Assembly: GCA_023525975.1 (NCBI GenBank)
Contig: CM042030.1
Coordinates: 26,964,350-27,028,349, forward strand
Direction of reading: 5' to 3'
From: Smallanthus sonchifolius
Taxonomy: Eukaryota > Streptophyta > Magnoliopsida > Asterales > Asteraceae
DNA: 64,000 nt
A program made the translations under genes and the position numbers. Of the stretch, positions 33,561 through 46,412 are shown one piece after another (positions within the stretch are counted from its first letter, which is position 1; each line of letters starts with the position of its first letter). Below the pieces are notes generated by a model. It saw nothing but the letters and a program-made list of their open reading frames with translations. It was not told the DNA's origin and ran no database searches.

Positions 33561-35930
33561 TGTCCTCTTGAACTATTTTTGTTTTCATTTGATCCTCTCA
33601 TTCAAATGGTTCAACGTACCTAGGATTAAGCTTGCCACGGTTGCCAAATTTTTGCCACTCTTTTCCAAGGTGAGACCTTCAATGTGACTTTGTCTATCAC
33701 TTGGAATTCTAATGGTTTTCGTCTGTTGCTAGCTCCACTCTCTTTCGTCTGTCTCGAGTGGCTTTCAGACGATCTTTTATTTCGACGATCTTGTCAGTGG
33801 TTTCCTAGCCAATATCAGGACCAGTCAAATGCTTTTCGCTAACCCCCGCCCAACATAGCGATGAGTGACACTTATAACCATACAAAGACTCAACGGAGCG
33901 GCTTTAATGCTGGTATGGTAGTTGATATTATATGAAAACTCATCCAACGGCGGTGAGTATCCCTATTTCTTCTGAAATCGATTACGCACACACGGAGCAC
34001 ATCTTTTAAAGTTTGGATAGTCCTTTTACTTTGACCGTTCATCTGGGGATGATATGCAGTGGTCATGTAAAGGCGTGTGCTCAAGGCTTCTTATACAGAC
34101 TGTCAGGTTCTTGACATGAATCGACTGTCCCTTTTTGTGAAAATGGAAACTGGCATACCATGCCTAGCCTTAATTCCCTTAATATTTAGCCTTGCACGCG
34201 TCTTACTTTTATCTGTCTCCTTTATTGGTAGGGAATGCGCGGATTTCGTCAAACGACTGACGATTATCATATAGTATCATAGTTGCTAGGTGTTCTGGGT
34301 AACTTTGTAATGAAATCCATTAAAATTTGTTCCCATTTCCATTGAGGTATCTCGGGTTGTTATAACAATCCCGACGGTTTCTGATGTTCTGCCTTTACCT
34401 TTGAACATGTCAGGCATTTACCGATGTAAATAGCAATTTCTCTTTTCATGTTCGGCCACCAGTAGAGTTCTTTCAGATCCTTATACATTTTATCCGAACC
34501 TGGGTGAATGGGGTACCTGGACTTGTGGGCTTCGTCCATAACCAACTCCTGTAAGTTACCAAAACATGGCACCCAAATTCTATTTGTAAAGTATAAAGTA
34601 TCATCTGATTTTGGCTCTAATTGTCTGATCATTCCTCGTATAGCTTCACTCTGAATGTTTTCTTCTTTGATTGCCTCCTGTTGTGCCACCCGGATTTGAG
34701 TCGTGAGACTCGCATGAATTGTCAATCCTAGGGCACGAACACGGAGAGTTTTAACCCGTTCTTTACGACTCAAGGCATCTGCTACGACATTTGCCTTACC
34801 AGGGTGATACTTGATATCACAGTCGTAATCATTCAGTAGTTCTACCCAACGAAGTTGACTCATGTTGAGTTCTTTCTGATTAAAGATGTACTGGAGACTC
34901 TTGTGGTTTGTAAAGATAGTACATTTTGTTCCATATAAGAAATATCTCCAAATCTTGAGTGCAAACATGACAACACCCAATTTCAGATCGTGAGTCGTAT
35001 AATTTTTTTTTTTTTTTTCTCATGTACTCTTAGCTGTCTGGATGCATACGCTATGACTTTTTCTCTTTGCATCAATACACATCCCAGACCTTGGTGTGAT
35101 GCGTCGCAGTACACGATGGAATTGTCAGTTCCTTCGGGAAGGGATATGATTGGTGCACTGCAAAGTTTTGCTTCAACAATTGAAACGCTGATTCTTGTTT
35201 ATCAGTCCAATCAAACTTTTTGTCCTTCTGAGTTAACGTGGTCAAAGGCAAGGCTATCTTTGAAAAATTCTCGATAAATCGCCTGTAATATCCTGCCGAA
35301 CCCAGAAATTGACGCACCTCAGTCGGAGTTCTTGGTGCTTCCCAGTTTTTGATAGCTTCAATCTTGGTTGGGATTACGTGAATACCCTTCTTATTGATGA
35401 CGTGTCCGAGAAAGTGAACCTCTCAAATCCGAAACTCACACTTAGAGAATTTGGCATAACGCTTATCATTCCGGAGTAGTTCCAAGATTGATTTCAAATG
35501 ATGTTCATGTTCCTCATTGGTTTGTGAATATATTGATATGTCATCGATAAATACAATCACGAATTTATTCAAGTATGGCTTGCACACGCGGTTCATTAGG
35601 TCCATGAAAACAGCCGGTGCATTAGTCAAGCCAAATGGCATAACTAGGAACTCGTAGTGACCGTAATGAGTCCTAAAAGTCGTTTTTGGTATATCTTCTT
35701 CCTGAATTTTCAGTTGAGGATATCCTGATTGTAGATCAATTTTAGAATAGAAACTGGACCCTTGAAGTTGATCAAACAAATCGTCTACTCGAAGAAGATG
35801 ATACCGGTTTTTGATTGTCAGCTTGTTCAACTCCCGATAATTGATGCACCTTCTAAAGGTTCCATCCTTTTTCTTTACAAACAGTACCGGAACTCCCCAT
35901 GGTGAGAAACTCGGTCTTATGAAAAAAAAT
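33560..35930 (-). pseudogene. G5 pol remnant: RT, RNase H, integrase
   Basis: From right to left: RT (35830-35423; YPQLKIQEEDIPK, FGLTNAP, FIDDISIYSQ), RT-thumb/RNase H junction (35317-35072; FLGSAGYYRRFIENFSK), RNase H end plus integrase zinc motif (34980-34360; ELNMSQLRWVELL, HPGSDKMYKDL, CLTCSKVKAEH), and integrase core debris (34084-33890; AYHPQMNGQSKRTIQTL, Glu replaced by Lys). Several frameshifts and a run of T at 35010-35020 break it. The RT begins only at the SPWG block near 35900; protease and gag are absent. Confidence 0.9.
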
Positions 35931-38531
35931 TACTCGACGAGGTGTCCAAGTTTTTGTTGTATATTGGGTAGAAATGAAAAAGTATGAAAATGAAACTTTA
36001 TGTTTGTCCCTCTTATGCTTTTCGAAAGCATTTTCCCGGACTAAGACTTTTCTCTTATTTCAGGTTTCATGTTTTCTATGATTTTCCTCTCCATGTGCCT
36101 TCATGGAGCTAGGAATTGATGTTCCTTGGGAGCTCTTATTTGCGAACTTCGAGTCTAATCACCACTTTACCCCTTTGCTCGCCTTACCTTTCGAGGCAGA
36201 CTAGCCTTTGGGTTGTAGCGTCCTGATATGTAAACTCATGTCTCGACTACCATACCTTCAAAGTATGTAAGCCATACGAAGTTTGATGTTTGTTTGGGAT
36301 ATTCATATTCCGTCTAGCTGAGGGAATGAATAATAATACTGTAAGAATGGTCTCATCGAATTAGTGTTTTCCCCAAAATGGGCTATGGGTTTGTCAACTC
36401 ATTAAGTTGGCAGAAAGAGCTGATAGTCAACTATTAGTCATACGGTGTGTATGCACTCCCTTAGTGTTTGAATGGTACTTTGGTGACTTACCATTACGTA
36501 TTCCACTCATTCAGGTTATAGCCTTAAAATCCTTAGCACAAGGATAAACTTGAGGTAATGAGTGTTGAACGTCGAGACTTTTGTATTCTAACTGAGTCTA
36601 CTCTAAGAGATCATTTCTTAACAATAGATGCTCTAGAGCTTCCCAATTATAGAAAACTAGGAGTGAAAGATGCAATCACACATCTTTTCTAGGCTAAATC
36701 TGGGATCCATCCAACAAGATGAACTTTGAGGAAGTGCGAGTACAAAAGAGTAATAGATTATTCTTCTCAACTCTTTGTGGACAGTGGCCTGTTGTGAATA
36801 GCTCGAGCTTACATCCCTTATGCATATCATGAACTAAGGAGATTAGCATGAAATTCCGCATTTGGGACTCCTTTAAGAGTTTTGCATGTCGTTTTGGTTA
36901 ATGCGACAATAGTCGTTAGTCCACACTTAGGTTTCTTTGGCATTCGCTCGAGCATCAACCCCGGCTTATCCATTGCAGAGAGAATAGTCAGACTTAAAGG
37001 TATATTGAATGTCAATGGCTGCGAGAGCAATCCTGTTTGACCGACATTCTGAAATGTCTGATTTCCTACTTGTCTCATGTTGAGCTTCCACAATATCCAT
37101 AGGTGCCATGTGTATGCGGGTCAGAATAATATCCTGCCCTATTACTGAAGTTAGTGCATAACACACTTGGCGTAACTTTCAAGCAATTGTGAGATTGAAC
37201 TGTATGATGGATCCTGAGATTACGCTATAATCTCCCACAATAGTTGTGCAATTACTGTAAGTGTTAGTTGTGGTAACGCTCAATTTAAAGCATTCCTGAC
37301 AAGTAGAATCTCAAAGAATGAATGTGCGAATTCCTTCGTCGTTCAGGATTTACTAAGGATTGGTTGAATTCAATTTGAATTTCTCTCGTTTCTCCAAAAC
37401 TAGGAGAATGCTTTGTGAGCACCTAATTGAGAAGTCTGATTTGATAGGATTCAATCCTTAATCAAGTGATTGAGAACATGGGTTGATCATCAGCTTAGAC
37501 AGTAAGACTCACTAAAGTTCCCATGCACTGCAAATTATGATTACGTGTGCACCCGTAATGATGATTTGCCTTGCCTGATCCCTATAGTGTTTCTTCTATC
37601 CCTAGCTTTTAATCAAAAGTGATTTGAAACGATCATTAGATTGCGTTTGCACATTTGTATAGGAGTGTGTATTGTTTTATCGGATTACTGTTAATTATGT
37701 GTACCAATACTCATGAATCTGCCGAATATGGCAATTGTCGGATGAGGCTAAGGGTAGAGAGGCACCACCAGTGTCTCTTAAAAAAATGTGCATGGTGAAA
37801 TTCAGGCACTATGTGTTGGGCAGAGATCCTCAAACGAGTGTCGAGCAACTCATGCTCCAAGTCTGTATATATGCATGGATCCACATGATCCTGATGTATG
37901 TCTGGGTCTCCTGACCCTTGGAGTTCTCTCCCATTTAGTCCTGCTTATTCACCTTGAATTCCCTTCTGTCTGGGCAATCATGCCTGCCATACATCATGGC
38001 GAGAGTCTAGGCATCCGATCCGACAACTCATGAAGGAGAGTATTTATACCGTAAATACGTTAGAAAGATAGTTGCCTCCATGGCTGGAGTAGTTGTGGTG
38101 CAGGTATAGGTACAGATTCTGGTACGAGTTCAACCTGTTGTGATACCAAGATCGGTAACTGACGATCGCCGCCGTCATCGTTCAAGCTCAGCTCTTAACT
38201 CGATCTTCTAAGGTTGCAGTATGCTGAGTACCCGTTATTCTTGACTCGTAACCCGAACAATAACATGTTGTTACTATTTATTATTTTCACATCGTTGTAT
38301 GTGTTGAAGTGTTCATTACATGTGCTATGTAATTGTATTAGTGTAGCTAATGGTACCCTAGTGTAACTCCATACACTAATAGACTACACAAATCGTTCGG
38401 CAACGGTTGGAATTCCTATGCTCAACTCTTGGGTGTTTTTAGTGTGATGCAAGTCTTAGAAATCTTGGTCCCTAAATGAGTCCGGTTAGAGCCTAGGTAT
38501 CACTAAGGACACCTAATTCGCTAAAACCATT
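35931..38531 (-). other. G5 internal 2.6 kb with no recognised coding
   Basis: Between the primer site and the RT fragment, where gag and protease should be, I find only short ORFs without motifs (no zinc knuckle, no DSG/DTG). Base composition is unlike the AT-rich LTR blocks. It may be a captured or rearranged sequence that replaced gag, or may carry packaging signals. Origin unknown. Confidence 0.6.
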
Positions 38532-38543
38532 GCTCTGATACCA
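38532..38543 (-). other. G5 primer binding site
   Basis: Minus strand TGGTATCAGAGC (initiator tRNA-Met type), three bases from the LTR edge at 38547. Confidence 0.95.
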
Positions 38544-38546
38544 ATC

Positions 38547-41127
38547 TGTCACACCCCCATATTTTATTTACTTATTAAATAAATACAGGTTGTAACGATT
38601 GGTTCATTTCACGATAGCGGAAGCTGTAATAATGATTTCTAAGACTTGATTACATATACAATTACTAAAACTAAGAAATACTATGATCTAAGTTCTTCTA
38701 GATCAACGACAGACTTGAGACTTGATATTCTACGTCCTTCCAGCTACTAGGAATTGATCCAACATAGCTAGCCTATTCCAACCGCGCCATGGCTAGAGGT
38801 CACCTGAGAAACATACTTGAAAGTGTCAACACAAAGGTTGGTGAGTTCACAGAGTTAATTATATTAGTGCTTATAGTTTTTCCCCGAAAACCTGTTCATG
38901 ACTTTACCGTCATAAAACTAAGTAGTTTTCATTTGAAAACATTATCATGACTTAACCGTCATAAAATATGTTTAAACCTGATCACTTTAACCTGATCAGA
39001 ACCCTATGTTTATACCTGATCACTTTAACCTGATCAGAACCCTTTGTTTAAATTCAATTGTTCGTAAATAGTTTCAGGTGTATGTGATAAACAGAATAAG
39101 AATTGTTGACCCATTTGTAAACTAGCTAGGAATACAAATAATATGTTCATACATGAGGCGTAACCAAACCATGACAATTTGTACACGCCCCTAATTTCGT
39201 TATCCGGTTCTATGCGGCCATAAATCCTCCAGATTGTGGTTAGCGCGACTAACCATGACCGGGAGACGTCACTCTCCATAGTACTATTCATAGGACCCTA
39301 GGCTACAGTTAATGGTTACTACATTGTTCCAGGGGACTTTAGCTCAACTCGTTGTTCTCATCTCATGTAAACATAAAAGTCATGCCTTATTCTCTTGTTA
39401 TCCCATAAAATAATTGTAAGTATGTGTTTCCCCCAATCGTTGAGTGTTGTTCATCCGAACAATCGTTGTGTGTTGTTCATCCGAACAATCGTTGTGTGTT
39501 GTTCATCCGAACAATCGTTGTGTGTTGTTCATCCGAACAATCGTTGTGTGTTGTTCATCCGAACAATCGTTGTGTGTTGTTCATCCGAACAATCGTTGTG
39601 TGTTCTTGTGTCCAGCTCTTTAGTTGAGCAAGTTTTCTCCCCGTTTGTTTAAAAACAATTTAAAAACTAGTAGTAAAAGTGGGGCTGGGAGACTCACAAG
39701 AAGTTAAACCAAAACGTTCATATTGTCAAACGTATAAACAATGTAATTCATGTTTTCAAAACATAACAAGTAAGTATGTTTCTCCCCCGATGTTTACAAA
39801 ACAGTAAAGAGTTAAAAGGGGGCCGTGAACTCACCTTGAGTTTGTGTATGCTTGCAATGATAATTGTTCTAGCCGAACTTGACTATTCGTACCCTAGATA
39901 CCAAAGGGTAAATTGTGTTAAGACCGAACGTCTCATATTGCAAATTGTTCATCGACCTAGTAAATCTAGTTGCTTTTGTTTAAATATCTTCTTAGATTTT
40001 CAACACTTGTTTTGCTATAAAAACAGTTCTAAGTTACTGCCCAATGTGACTGATGAACAGATGTCGAAACTTCCTAGTTTCGATTGGGCAATTGAGTATC
40101 GAAACTTCATAGTTTCGATTGAGTAGTTAGGTATCGAAACTATCTAGTTTCGATTGGCAAGAAGGGTATCGAAACTATCTAGTTTCGATTGAGCAATATG
40201 TATCGAAACTACCTAGTTTCGATTGAACAACTAGTATCGAAACTCCCAGTTTCGATTGAGTAAACTGGTATCGAAACTCCTAGTTTCGATTGAATAGGTA
40301 TCGAAACTCCTAGTTTCGATTGAATAACAGGTATCGAAACTCCTAGTTTCGATTGAACAGGTATCAAAACTCCTAGTTTCGATTACTGCACTTTGATTGA
40401 CAGAATTCGTCCTGTATATTTTTATGTTCAAATCTTGAATTTGACACACTTTTCTTGTTATCTTACTTGCGATTGAACCTTTTGTATGCTTAGATACGGT
40501 TTTAAAGAAAATAAAGTGGATAATATCGAGTTTTTACCTCTGGACAGAGATGACGATTTTTGAGATAAAAAGAGAATGATCTTGACTTCTCCTGCTAAAA
40601 CCCTTTGAGAAAACACTTGGAACTCTCCTTATAGCACCGAAATAAAGGATTCGAGTCTTCGATTATGGAAGAACCCCAAAAGAAAGTGGAGATAGGTATT
40701 CTTGTTGTTGTCGTAGAAGAAGAGAGAGATGACAGGGGTTGAGGGTTTTTGCTCTTGATGAATTGATAGAAAATGAGGTGGTATGGGAGATTGCTTAAGA
40801 AAGTAGAAGATGTTGAAATTTAGGGTGTGGGATGGACCCACATGGCCTTGAGGCCGAGATTTCTGGTCAATGGGAGTGGGTGAGGTTAAATAAATCAAAC
40901 CATTTGATTTAAGTGTAAATTTAACCACTAGTGTTCGTATTTAGACGGGTTATCCTGGTACGTGAACCGGTAACTCCTAGAATTACCAGAATGTGAAATG
41001 AGACCCTGTACGATTTTTGTTAGACCTTAATGTCCTTGTTTGTGAAATTAAGTAAATCACAAAACAATTATAATTTAAACTTGTTTATAACATGTACGGA
41101 TATTGACCTGAAATGTCTGGTGTCACA
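38547..41127 (-). repeat. G5 5' LTR (2581 bp)
   Basis: Same ends and contents as the 3' copy, with six instead of seven 26-bp units. TATAAGG is at 40627-40633, the palindromic array at 40064-40384, and the donor motif at 39825-39835. Confidence 0.95.
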
Positions 41128-41132
41128 CTGAT

Positions 41133-42496
41133 GAAGATATTAAACAATCACAAACTAAACCTTTGAAACCTTTTGTGAGTGCTGGGTTTTCTTATCAAGA
41201 AATTAATACTATTGAGAAAACAACAAATGTGGATTTTGTTAAAAAAAGTTAATTTTGATAAACACAAGGTTGTTCAATCATCTAACATTGTTCCTCAGTG
41301 TGAATCATCAAGTTCAAGTGGTGTTCAGAAGGAACGATATGTTTGGGTGTACAGGGAAAAGCGTACATGTTTTCATTGCGGTTTGGTTGGTCATATTTTG
41401 AAGGATTGTCCACATAAAAATGTTGGTAAGAGATTGGAAGATCCTAAGTTGGCTAAACCATTTGTTGAACCAAAGGCAAAACCTGTGGTGAAACACGTTA
41501 GAGCTAAACCTAATGTCAAGGTTGCATATGTTCTTATTAAACAAAGATTAAAAAGGTTGACTCATCTGGAGTTAATACCAAAGTTTCATCAAGTGCGGAT
41601 ACAAAAGAAGAGGTTAAATTATCGAGACCTCAGAGAAGAAGAAGAAGAAACAAGAGCCTTCGAAAACTTTTGGAACAACTAGTTTTAAAAGATAATTGTG
41701 AAACATCTAAGTGTCCTAAACCAACTGAAAATGTTAAAACAAACTGGAAACCAAAGTTGCCTATTTCTGACTCTATGAAACAATCTCCTAAAATCGAGGA
41801 GAGATTTGATTGTGTTTTGAAAGAAATTATTTATTTTGATGAATCTAGTCGACCCAAGACCACAATGGCTTGGGTCTCCATTACTGGCTAAATTTTTGTG
41901 TCTGTGTGCAGGGAACTCAAAGGAGGACTGTAGGTTACCATTAGTATGTCGACAGTAGATACTTCCCGCACATGAGAGGCAACATTAACTTATCGAAGAA
42001 TTTTAAAGAAATCCAAGCAGATTATGTGGCTTTTGCAGGAAAGAAAGGTTGTAATATTTCAAGCCAAGGAACAATTTCCCATGGACGTTTGAGCTTTGAA
42101 TAAGTGAATTACATGGAACAGCTTGAGAATAATCAGTTAAGCGTATCGAAAGTTTGTGATAAAGAGTTTTCATTCCACTTTAACAAATCTGAGTGTTTTG
42201 TTTTGAAGCGAGGGTTTGAGATTCCTAAAGACTGGATCCTTACGCGAGCTCCTAGGAAGAATGACACATATATGCTTGATATGAGCACGTCGACGACAAC
42301 TTCGTCTGTTCCAACGTGTCTGCTTTCTAAAGCTTTAGAGTCTAAATCAACTTTATGGCACCGGAAGATGGCTCACATTAATTTTTGGAAAATGAACTAT
42401 TTAGTGAAGAACGGGCTTGTCTTTGGTGTGCCAGCCATGAGATTTTCAATGAACGAAGACTGTCTTCCATGCAAGAAAGGAAAGCAACACTGGAAG
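41133..42496 (+). pseudogene. C4 copia gag zinc knuckle, protease and GAG-pre-integrase
   Basis: After the G5 duplication the gag spacer continues. A frameshift near 41250 leads to the frame holding the knuckle CFHCGLVGHILKDC, and Lys-rich spacer follows (41179-41891). At about 41950 the protease region reads YVDSRYFPHM, where the active-site DSG has become DSR. The frame 42104-42562 has the GAG-pre-integrase motif (LWHRKMAH...CLPCKKGKQH). It is cut at 42496 by the G7 LTR, so integrase and RT are not seen in the window. Confidence 0.85.
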
Positions 42497-44091
42497 TGTC
42501 ATAACCCGAACAGGGGGCAAGGCGTGATGATCGAATACCAAAACAAAACACAGCGAAAATAACGTGACATATATTTTATAAATGTCATGGGTCCAACTAA
42601 GTCAAAATATACATTTACAAATGTACATATCATCTATACACTAACTAAAAATAAAATAAAATAATAGATTCTATCTTCTCATCAAAGCTTTCTTGGGTGG
42701 AATCTATGGCTCGAAATAAGTCTTCTAAGGAATCATCTATCTTCAAGCAAGCTCGTGGCTAAGTTGCTAATTTCCAAACTCGAGAAGGGTACCTGAATAC
42801 ATGCTTAAAAATATTGTGCCAACTAAAAAGTTGGTGAGTTCATGAGTTTAGATAATAAACACGTATGGTGCAAATTAAACAAGTTCGCAATCAACCTGTA
42901 CCCACGACCCATGGACATTAAATAGAACCCCTTACCCATACCCATTATTGTTATGGGTCATACTTATGACTGCCCACATAAGTCAACAAAATGCGCCAAT
43001 ATATGTCACAAGATATCCATGTATCATTCAGTGAGTGGTCTCCCCGATCAATTAGGCCCACTGTTTGCGGGGGTCTTCCCAAGATAGTACTACCCATATA
43101 TCATGTCGGCTCCTTATGGAGTTAATGATTGTGCTAAAAGTCGGGGTTAGTTGTGACAGCAAAAATCGTCTTGATTAATTAATACATCAAGTATGTAAAC
43201 AGTTTTGAAGCATGTAATCACCCCAAAAGTTTAAGTAAAAGAGGGGAAAAAGCACATGAACTCACCTAGTAATCTTGTATATGCCAAGTCTATATGCTAA
43301 AGTTACGAACTTGCTATCGTGTGTGTAGTTGTCAAAAAAAATCCTAATTATAATTGTGACATTAGTATATTGTACTAGAGTAATGTCATTAACCGTGTGG
43401 TTGAGCTCGGCCGATTCGTTAAAGTGTTGGGGCATTTTTTAGTAAAAATCTCGAGTTGTAAAACTCCGTTTATTTTCCTAATAGTTGTACTATAACAGTG
43501 TTGGTTCGACTTAGTATTCTTGTATAATAGTGATATTTGTGTATATGCTCTAATATAAGTACTAAAATAATGTTTCGACCCGAATCAAAGTAATACTAAG
43601 TATCATAATAATGGTTCGATTCATACAAGGTAACACTAGCCATTATTTACTTACACGATATATGTGTTTAAAAATAAATATATATTTGAGTAGTTATATT
43701 TGTTTTGAAAATAATAATCAAAGTATATAGTTATGTATATAAGTATTAAAGATTTCACCAATATATATGTATGTTATATATTGTAGGTATTAAACCTAGT
43801 TATAGGGATTGGTTTGCAAGTATTGGTAAAATGCCTAAACTTGTATTTACATGACGTCACATAAAAATATATTTGTATTCAAAGTAAATATTTGAAGTTT
43901 ATAAAATGTTTGTATATATAAATATACATAAGATATGTATAAAGTATTATGTCAAATATCGTTTTCATTAGCTAATAATACGATTAAGTAAGCATGTGTG
44001 TATATGTAAGTGAAATAAGGTTGTACATGCTTAAATACGTGTTGGGTAGTAATAACAATAAACATAAGTATAACAATTTTGCTATGTAATA
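42497..44091 (-). mobile_element. G7 3' LTR (minus strand), terminal part
   Basis: The LTR edge TGTCATAACCC follows GGAAG (expected duplication, 42492-42496). It includes the distal motif and hairpin (42819-42844), donor motif (43255-43266) and an AT-rich part. It is interrupted by G6 at 44092; TAATA (44087-44091) is the G6 duplication. No coding is seen. Confidence 0.8.
42793..43266 (-). promoter_or_regulatory. G7 LTR donor/hairpin/acceptor module
   Basis: Minus strand: GGTGAGTTCATG (43266-43255) is perfectly complementary to CATGAACTCACC (42844-42833). The hairpin CCAACT-tttt-AGTTGG (42834-42819) follows, then ATTCAG|GTACC with AG at 42794-42793. Confidence 0.55.
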
Positions 44092-46261
44092 TGTAAGGCC
44101 CCAAACCCGGGAGGCCCCACTTGTTGGAATTACTCATTCACAAACAGTTCTTAAACATGAATATCAAATAACGCAGCGGAAAAATTTCATTTAAACATAA
44201 CTTAATCGTTGTTCATACATGCGGAAGCGTAAACATTGATTAAAACATATTTACATCATAACTAAACATAACGGGATGCCAGTCTTCAAAGCAGTCGGGT
44301 AACTCTTCATCTCTAGCCAAGCATCACCGTCCATCCTCATAACCTGCCTTAACCTGAATGTGTACACTTAAAAACGTCAGCTACGCTGGTGAGTTCTAGT
44401 TTTCGTTCGTTTTAAGAAATGGTTCATCATTCAAACATTCAGTAGGGTTTAACATTCGTATAACAAAACAGGGTCTTTCATTCGTAAACCTTCGCACATT
44501 TAAACACGATCATTTGTTTAAATCATTAACATTCATTTAAGTCATACAATATTATCTAAAATCTGTATCGTTACGCGTCTCTATGTCCCCGTAGGAACTT
44601 TTAATGTTGTGGGCAACCGTTACGTATCGCCGTCATTGCCACAACCATACACTACGTAGGGTCAACCGTTACGTATCGCCGTCATTGCCCAACCCTTCAA
44701 TGCGTGGGGTCAACCGTTACGTATCGCCGTCATTGCCCAACACGCATCTTTCCTTTGGAAATCAACCGTTACGTATCGCCGTCATTGATTTCCCATTACC
44801 TCGTTCGTTAGGATGATCGTCATCACCCGAGTAACCGTCGTTACTCCCTTACCAGTTGTACAACATCAAAACCATTTGACATGCCACAGAGACAATGCCC
44901 CTGTTGTTATTGTGGTAACTATGGCTCACTGTCCATAATTTACCACAAGGCTGGGAATCACATTCCCAGACTTCATTCGTCAATTCCATTCATTCGACAG
45001 ATTAGATTTGTAATGACTTCTTTAAAACATTTGCCCCTTTTTGTTTTCTTTTCATAAAACCTTTCCTTCACTTTCAAAACCCTTTACCTTTTCATTAAAC
45101 CATTTCTTTATAACATTCGTTCGTAAGCATTTCGTTCATAAACTTTCTTTCCATAAACCCTTCGTTCCAAATCAGTTCCTTTCGTAAACGTAGTTTCATA
45201 AACATCATTTTATAAAACATCATTTCATAAAACATCATTTCATACGTGTACACATCAGCCCGAAAACATTATATAAAAACATTTAAAAGAGGGCTTCTAG
45301 AACTCACTTTATTAGCTAGTCTTGGTTGTCCTAATCAATGGTCCAACCACGTCACTTCCGATCTGAATTGGTTACAAAACACATATATCAGACCTGACCT
45401 CGATTCCCACTCTTCTCAGCTGATATAGGCGAACATAATGCTAAGTTCGCCTCCCCTGGCTTAGGCGAACTTATAAGCGAACTTAATAAGTTCGCTTACC
45501 CTGTGGCCAAGCGAACTTAACCCAGGCGAACATAATAAGTTCGCCTACCCTGTGGCCAAGCGAACTTAACCCAGGCGAACATAATAAGTTCGCCTACCCT
45601 GTGGCCAAGCGAACTTAACCCAGGCGAACATAATAAGTTCGCCTACCCTGTGGCCAAGCGAACTTAACCCAGGCGAACATAATAAGTTCGCCTACCCTGT
45701 GGCCAAGCGAACTTGCCAAACGAACATAATCAGGCGAACTTGATAAGTTCGCCTCCCCAAGCGAACTTGACAGGCGAACTTGCTAAGTTCGCCTGCAACA
45801 TCAGTCATCTTCCCCAAAAGTCCCGAAAATTGCGGATTTGGGTTCGGTAATGTCAAAACTTCAACCTTCTTTGCTCAAAACAACCGTTTTTCATTGTAGA
45901 TACTAAACCTAAGCTTATTCTTAAGTTTCATCCGTAAAAACTTCCGATTTTTCACCCAAAACCCGAAAAACCCTAAAACGAACAAAAACTCAGATTTAGG
46001 TCGGATCGTTACCTGAATCGAGCTTCTGATCTGGAGGTTTCCTTCACGAGTGCAAGAGACACGTTCCGGTGCAATCTTGTGCGATTCCGTCACTTTCTCT
46101 CTCTACGGTTTTCTCTCTCTAGAATGTCAAAGAGCAGAAGAATGAGTGCCTTGGACTATTTATAGGGAAGACCTCCCCAAGCCCGGTTCGCGACTGATCC
46201 GGTCCAACTTCAGCCCACTTGAACTCATTAACTTTATTTTTCGTCATTTTGGGATGTTACA
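44092..46261 (-). repeat. G6 3' LTR (2170 bp)
   Basis: Minus strand starts TGTAACATCCC and ends GGGGCCTTACA. It has TATAAATAG at 46156-46164, a palindromic array (45427-45794), donor (45297-45308, first G mutated to A) and a second repeat of four units (starts 44614, 44663, 44711, 44763) in the possible intron. The distal motif, hairpin and acceptor-like site are at 44354-44399. Confidence 0.95.
45427..45794 (-). repeat. Palindromic 49-bp array in the G6 3' LTR
   Basis: Units contain inverted arms of the type GGCGAACTT...AAGTTCGCC, joined by ACCCTGTGGCCAAGCG. There are five CTGTGGCC units here against four in the 5' LTR (52550-52868). Confidence 0.9.
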
Positions 46262-46300
46262 AGTCTACCCCCTTATAATAGGTTTCGTCCCCGAAACCTA
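46262..46300 (-). other. G6 polypurine tract region
   Basis: Minus strand: GGTTTCGGGGACGAAACC is followed by TATTATAAGGGGGTAGACT and the LTR start at 46261. Confidence 0.85.
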
Positions 46301-46412
46301 TCACAAGTCAAATAATTGAGGGTACGACTCCCTCATTTCCGCCTCCGTTTCCCATGTAGCCTCCGATCCCTTTCGGTGCCTCCATTGGAATTTAACCAAT
46401 TGGATCACTTTG

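Larger units (their letters stand above)
30912..41127 (-). mobile_element. G5: Ty3/gypsy element, minus strand, near-identical LTRs, gag-less (non-autonomous), TSD CTGAT
   Basis: LTRs at 30912-33518 (3') and 38547-41127 (5') differ by one 26-bp repeat unit and about three substitutions (near 31495/39125, 32955/40565, 32756/40367). CTGAT flanks it (30907-30911, 41128-41132). The primer site is at 38532-38543. The internal region holds only a broken pol fragment (33540-35930) and 2.6 kb with no recognised coding. So the copy moved very recently although it cannot encode its own proteins. Confidence 0.95.

Noticed and set aside
45427..45794. CRISPR-like array of repeats and spacers
   Set aside because: Repeats are tandem palindromes inside a plant LTR, spacers are also repeated, and there is no cas gene; the 5' LTR has the same array with one unit fewer.
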